Shown piece after piece: positions 60,574 through 64,000 of a DNA stretch of 64,000 nucleotides (the first letter of the stretch is position 1; the number at the start of each line of letters is the position of its first letter). The stretch spans positions 11,707 to 75,706 of the forward strand of contig NZ_JBHTIK010000010.1 of the NCBI RefSeq assembly GCF_042676985.1. Reading direction: 5' to 3'. The translations under genes and the position numbers were made by a program. The stretch is from Sphingosinicella xenopeptidilytica. GTDB lineage: Bacteria > Pseudomonadota > Alphaproteobacteria > Sphingomonadales > Sphingomonadaceae. The notes beneath the pieces are model-generated. The model was not told the DNA's origin, did not search any database, and saw only the letters and a list, made by a program, of their open reading frames with translations.

Positions 60574-61217
60574 ACATCATACTGCTCGGCCCGCCGGGGG
60601 CGGGTAAGGGCACGCAGGCCAGCAAGCTCGTCGAAGAGCGCGGCATGGTGCAGCTATCGACCGGCGACATGCTTCGCGCGGCGGTGAAGGCGGGAACGCC
60701 CGTCGGTCTCAAGGCGAAGGCCGTGATGGACGCGGGCCAGCTCGTCTCCGACGAGATCGTCTCCGACCTCATCGGCGACAAGCTCGACGAGATGGGCCCG
60801 GACAAGGGCGCGATCTTCGATGGCTATCCGCGCACTGCGGCGCAGGCGGAATCGCTCGATGCGATCCTCAGCGCGCGTGGCCGCAGCCTCGATCACGTCA
60901 TCGAGCTCGATGTCGATGAAGACGCGCTCGTCGAGCGCATCACCGGCCGCTTCACCTGCGCGAAGTGCGGCGAGGGCTATCACGACACGTTCAAGCAGCC
61001 GAAGGCCGAGGGCGTCTGCGACGTCTGCGGCGGCACCGAATTCAAGCGCCGCCCCGACGACAACGCCGAGACGGTCCGCACGCGCATGGCCGAATATCGC
61101 GCCAAGACCGCGCCGATCCTGCCGATCTACGAAGCACGCGGCCTCGTGAAGCGCGTCGACGGCATGGCGGACATGGACGACGTCGCCGCCAGCATCGCGG
61201 CGATTCTGGACGCCTGA
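60570..61217 (+). CDS. adk: adenylate kinase
   Basis: Interconverts AMP and ATP with ADP; 215 residues. P-loop is LLGPPGAGKGTQASKL, and the NMP-binding part has LSTGDMLRAAVKAGT. The lid holds four cysteines, FTCAKCGEGY and CDVCGG, so it is a zinc-stabilised lid. The start is a TTG whose last bases are shared with the secY stop, so translation is probably coupled to secY. Confidence 0.96.
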   Translation: MNIILLGPPGAGKGTQASKLVEERGMVQLSTGDMLRAAVKAGTPVGLKAKAVMDAGQLVSDEIVSDLIGDKLDEMGPDKGAIFDGYPRTAAQAESLDAILSARGRSLDHVIELDVDEDALVERITGRFTCAKCGEGYHDTFKQPKAEGVCDVCGGTEFKRRPDDNAETVRTRMAEYRAKTAPILPIYEARGLVKRVDGMADMDDVAASIAAILDA

Positions 61218-61258
61218 CGCGCTTCCGGGCACACTCCTCTGAACGAGGGGAGGGACTC

Positions 61259-61783
61259 ATGCGCTTCATTCTGCTCGCGCTGATGCTTGCGGCCACGCCT
61301 GCTGTTGCGGACGTGCCTGCTGCGGACGTGAAGGTCAGCGAAACCGGTTTTGTCGTCGAGAACAGGGCGGTCGCGTCCACCGCGCCCGATGCGGTGTGGG
61401 CGGCCCTCGTCGCGCCCGCGCGCTACTGGAATCCGGATCACAGCTATTCCGGCAAGGCGGAGAACTTCACGCTCGATGCCAAGGCGGGCGGCTGCTTCTG
61501 CGAGGCGCTCACCAGCGGCGGCTCGGTCGAACACATGCGCGTCGTGTTCGCCATGCCCGGCAGCACGCTGCGCCTCGTCGGCGGTCTCGGGCCCCTGCAA
61601 TCGGAAGGCGTCGCCGCCACGCTCACATGGGCGTTGAAGGCGACCCCGGGCGGCACCGAGATCACGCAGACCTATGTCGTCGGCGGGCACATGCGCTTCG
61701 ATGTTCCGGCGACCGCGCCTCTCGTGGGCCAGGTGCTGAACGAACAGCTCACGCGCCTCGCCGCGCTGTTTCCCCGGCACTGA
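61259..61783 (+). CDS. secreted SRPBCC-fold protein
   Basis: A 174-residue START/Bet v1-like protein with a signal peptide (MRFILLALMLAATPAVADVP). The fold pattern starts at GFVVENRAVASTAPDAVWAA and includes GGCFCEALTSGGSVEHMRVV. The SRPBCC fold usually binds hydrophobic ligands; the function here is unknown. GAGGGGAGGGA is a very strong ribosome site. It follows adk by 41 bases and precedes the ModE-like gene by 5 bases. Confidence 0.8.
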   Translation: MRFILLALMLAATPAVADVPAADVKVSETGFVVENRAVASTAPDAVWAALVAPARYWNPDHSYSGKAENFTLDAKAGGCFCEALTSGGSVEHMRVVFAMPGSTLRLVGGLGPLQSEGVAATLTWALKATPGGTEITQTYVVGGHMRFDVPATAPLVGQVLNEQLTRLAALFPRH

Positions 61784-61788
61784 ACCGC

Positions 61789-62169
61789 GTGGCGATCATC
61801 GGCCCCCTCAAACTCAAGGCGCAGATCTTCTGCGGCGGCGAGCCCGCGATCGGTCCCGGCAAGGCCGATCTCCTCGAAGCCGTCGACCGCGAGGGCTCGA
61901 TCTCGGCGGCAGGCCGCGCGATGGGCATGAGCTACCGCCGCACATGGCTTCTCGTCGACAGCCTCAACCGGTGCTGGAAGGAGCGCGTCGTGGAAACGAC
62001 GGCGGGCGGCGGCGCAGACAAGGGAACGCGGCTCACGCCCTTCGGCCGCACGGTGCTCGAAACCTACCGCGCCTTCGAGGCGAGGCTCGCCGAGGCGACG
62101 GGGGATGCGTCCTACCGGAAACTCACCAGCCTGCTGCGCGACACGCCCCTGCCGCCGCACGAGCCCTGA
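61789..62169 (+). CDS. ModE-like winged-helix DNA-binding protein (no molybdate domain)
   Basis: A 126-residue winged-helix protein like the N-terminal half of ModE. Seen: IGPGKADLLEAVDREGSISA, then AGRAMGMSYRRTWLLVDSLN (the recognition helix pattern) and KGTRLTPFGRTVLETYRAFE. The molybdate-binding TOBE domain is missing, so it cannot sense molybdate as E. coli ModE does. It starts at a GTG at 61789 just after the SRPBCC stop. It converges on the peroxidase gene with a 3-base gap. Confidence 0.8.
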   Translation: MAIIGPLKLKAQIFCGGEPAIGPGKADLLEAVDREGSISAAGRAMGMSYRRTWLLVDSLNRCWKERVVETTAGGGADKGTRLTPFGRTVLETYRAFEARLAEATGDASYRKLTSLLRDTPLPPHEP

Positions 62170-62172
62170 TCG

Positions 62173-63162
62173 CTACAGTCGCTTGCCGCAGGCGCTTTCG
62201 GGAAGTGCGAATTGCGGATCGGTCACGAAGCCCTGATCGGTCAGCGCGTTCAGAAAAGCGGCGATATCGTGCATGTGTGCAGCCGTGATCGACGGGTTGT
62301 GCGCGGCGACCGCATCTTCAAGCGTCGCGGCGCGGCCATCGTGCAGATAGGGCGCGGTCAGCGCGACATTGCGCAGGCCGGGCGTGCGAAAACGCCCATC
62401 GTCTTCCGCGCTGCCCGTCGTCTCGCCGAGGCCGCGATCGTCGTGGACGGGCAGCAGCCTGTGGTAACCGCCATCGGTGAAATTCGGTCCCGCGTGGCAG
62501 TTGGCGCAGTCTTGCGTTTGGAACAGGTGTTCGCCGCGCGCGGCGGCTTCGGGTAGCGGTGCTTTGCCCCGGCGCGCGCGGTCCCACGGCGTGTCGAACG
62601 CGATCAGCGTGCGCTGGAACGCGCCGAGCGCCTTTGCGACGGCAGCGGTCGTGATTTCGCCGCGCATTTCCGGGAATGCCTTGCGGAACATCCTCACATA
62701 GCAGGCGTCGCGCGCCAGCCGCCTCACCAGTTCGGCGTCTTTGCCCTTCATGCCCATCTCGACCGGGTGCTCGCCGAACAGGGGTACTGTGACCTGCGCC
62801 TCCAGCGTGGTGAGACCGGGATCGGCGAAGGTGAGCGCTGGCAGCCAGCCGACGTTCGCGAGCCCCGGCACATTGCGGCGCCCGGCATCGTCCAGCGCGC
62901 CGGGGCGTGTCCGGTTGTCGTCCGCGAAGCCGTGTTTTTGCGCATGGCAGGTGCCGCACGACATGGTGCCGTTGATCGACAGGTCCGCTTCGTAGAAGAG
63001 TCGCCTGCCGAGTGCGACCTTGGCGGCCGACATGGGATTGTTGGCAGGCACGGGCGGCGGCGCGACGCCGCGTGGCAAGGACGGCCAACGCCAGTGCGGC
63101 GCAGCCCCGGTCAGTGCGGCGCAGACGGCGAGAAATGCGAGTGCGCGCAGCAATGCGCTCAA
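62173..63162 (-). CDS. di-heme cytochrome c peroxidase / MauG-family protein
   Basis: A periplasmic di-heme protein of 329 residues with a signal peptide (MSALLRALAFLAVCAALTGA). Two heme c sites are seen: CGTCHA (SINGTMSCGTCHAQKHGF) and CANCHA (QDCANCHAGPNFTDGGYH), plus the Met/His-rich HPVEMGMKGKDAELV. CCP/MauG relatives reduce peroxide or modify amino acids. The start overlaps the stop of the small gene upstream (ATGA), so they form an operon. The neighbouring TonB receptor suggests a metal- or cofactor-linked role, not proved. Confidence 0.87.
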   Translation of the reverse strand: MSALLRALAFLAVCAALTGAAPHWRWPSLPRGVAPPPVPANNPMSAAKVALGRRLFYEADLSINGTMSCGTCHAQKHGFADDNRTRPGALDDAGRRNVPGLANVGWLPALTFADPGLTTLEAQVTVPLFGEHPVEMGMKGKDAELVRRLARDACYVRMFRKAFPEMRGEITTAAVAKALGAFQRTLIAFDTPWDRARRGKAPLPEAAARGEHLFQTQDCANCHAGPNFTDGGYHRLLPVHDDRGLGETTGSAEDDGRFRTPGLRNVALTAPYLHDGRAATLEDAVAAHNPSITAAHMHDIAAFLNALTDQGFVTDPQFALPESACGKRL

Positions 63163-63677
63163 GGGAGCCGCGCCACCATCACCTGCACCGCGCTCTCGCC
63201 GTTCGCCGCGATCTGCAGCGTGTAGCTGCCCGCCTTCAGCGGGAAATCGACCATCTTGCGGATCCCCGAGCAGGCGGGGCCGTGGCCGTGCGCTGTCGAG
63301 ACGACCGCCGCCTTTTCATTCAGAACGTCGATCCACGCGGCGCTGCCCAGCGCGACGCGGTAAGTGCCGTCCGTGTCGGCGCGAAAGCCGAACATGCCGC
63401 CGTAGCTCACCGAGCCGCCGGGCTTTTCGGGTCGGGCGAGATAGCGCACCTCGCTGGTCGGTTTCAGTGCCGCTTCGATCCGGTGGCCGGTCGGGAGAGC
63501 CGCGGCTTTCAGCGTCTTCGCATCGCCCGCGGCCTCCACCGTGCCATGGGCGCTGCCCCAGCCTGCGAGCTCGGCGGGGAGCGTGGGTGAGTCTGCGCAG
63601 GCCTCCGCGTGCTGGGCCTGTGCGGCACCGGGCAGGCTCAGCATCGCGGCGATCAGAAGCAGGCGGGGAGATGACAT
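63159..63677 (-). CDS. small secreted protein cotranscribed with the di-heme peroxidase
   Basis: A 172-residue exported protein (signal MSSPRLLLIAAMLSLPGAAQ) that I do not recognise as a named family. The C-terminal half, KMVDFPLKAGSYTLQIAANG, looks like a PPC-type or other beta-sandwich domain. A HGHGPACSGIRK motif is a possible metal site; the other Cys is near the mature N-terminus (EACADSP). AAGGAAAG precedes the ATG at 63677. It overlaps the peroxidase gene by 4 bases, so the two probably act together. Confidence 0.75.
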   Translation of the reverse strand: MSSPRLLLIAAMLSLPGAAQAQHAEACADSPTLPAELAGWGSAHGTVEAAGDAKTLKAAALPTGHRIEAALKPTSEVRYLARPEKPGGSVSYGGMFGFRADTDGTYRVALGSAAWIDVLNEKAAVVSTAHGHGPACSGIRKMVDFPLKAGSYTLQIAANGESAVQVMVARLP

Positions 63678-63773
63678 TTGGGCTTTCCTTCCCGATGAAC
63701 AGCTATATACGGCCAAATACATTATATCGGCGAGGATAGCGCCGAACCCATCTCACAAGAAAGGGGAAACTCC

Positions 63774-64000
63774 ATGCGTTTTTCGGTCATCCTTGCTGCG
63801 TCTACCGCGCCTCTCGCCTTTGCGTCGCTCCCCGCGGCAGCGGCAGATGTGGAACCGGACAGCGCCTTCACGCTCGGCCAGATCATCGTCACCGCGCCTG
63901 AGCAGGAAGGCATCGCCATCGCGTCTTCCACGCTGTCGTCGGAGGCGATCTACACGTTCAACCGCAACACGCTCGACGAGGCGGTCAGCCTGATGCCCGG
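63774..64000 (+). CDS. TonB-dependent receptor, 5' end only
   Basis: The first 75 codons of an outer-membrane TonB-dependent transporter; the gene runs off the right edge. The signal peptide is MRFSVILAASTAPLAFASLP plus AAAA, then GQIIVTAPEQEG, a TonB-box-like stretch, and TLDEAVSLMPG, the beginning of the plug. AAGGGGAAA precedes the ATG. It is divergent from the di-heme peroxidase operon across a 96-base gap. The substrate cannot be read from this fragment. Confidence 0.9.
   Translation, partial: MRFSVILAASTAPLAFASLPAAAADVEPDSAFTLGQIIVTAPEQEGIAIASSTLSSEAIYTFNRNTLDEAVSLMP

Noticed and set aside
62173..63677. The MbnH/MbnP-type 'metallo-mystery pair' (di-heme enzyme plus four-Cys partner)
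   Set aside because: The partner here has only two cysteines in its mature part and no matching pattern, so only a general CCP/MauG label is justified.

Overview
The window is a GC-rich chromosomal segment of an alphaproteobacterium, most likely a member of the Sphingomonadales. This rests on the gene order (ahcY, divL-type kinase, tsaE, amgK, murU, addB, addA, trxA; and str/S10/spc ribosomal operons followed by adk), an M2 zinc dipeptidyl carboxypeptidase, a PEP-CTERM protein and a TonB-dependent receptor. No species can be named from sequence alone. Genes are densely packed, many overlap by 1-4 bases, and no gene-free stretch exceeds about 300 bases. I saw no tRNA, rRNA, insertion sequence, prophage or CRISPR array.

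Layout. 1-3887: end of leuC, then leuD, leuB, a DUF502 membrane protein and asd (leucine and aspartate-family biosynthesis). 3892-6924 (minus): a MarR-EmrA-EmrB efflux operon with a dyad operator at its start, divergent from 7004-8836, a thiol/glutathione-flavoured trio (HCCA-isomerase/kappa-GST-like protein, GFA protein, alpha/beta hydrolase). 8893-13883: M2 peptidase, AMP nucleosidase, peroxiredoxin, AlgH and a small secreted orphan. 14149-26887: ahcY behind a palindromic operator, a DivL-like kinase with Tyr in place of the phospho-accepting His, tsaE, amgK and murU (peptidoglycan sugar recycling), addB, addA and trxA. 26884-29734 (minus): MFS transporter, small HTH-like protein and argJ.

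29838-33832 holds a four-gene operon: circularly permuted ATP-grasp, alpha-E protein, transglutaminase-like protease and an Anbu (ancestral proteasome-like) peptidase. It looks like a complete but biochemically unexplained peptide-ligation/peptide-cleavage system and is the strongest candidate for undescribed biology here. Next come a thioesterase and a PEP-CTERM exosortase substrate with a textbook sigma-54 promoter. 35111-40485 is a copper-resistance locus: copB and multicopper oxidase copA on one side, a Cu(I) P-type ATPase and CueR on the other, with two CueR-type 19-bp-spacer promoters back to back between them. A small secreted TonB-C-like protein, secA and an amidohydrolase follow.

45183-60573 is the translation superoperon: rpsL-rpsG-fusA-tuf, a terminator, then the S10 and spc gene sets ending in secY, with adk overlapping secY. 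The alpha operon (rpsM-rpsK-rpoA-rplQ), which usually follows adk in this class, is not next. Instead there are a secreted SRPBCC protein, a ModE-like DNA-binding protein, a di-heme peroxidase operon and the start of a TonB-dependent receptor that runs off the right edge.
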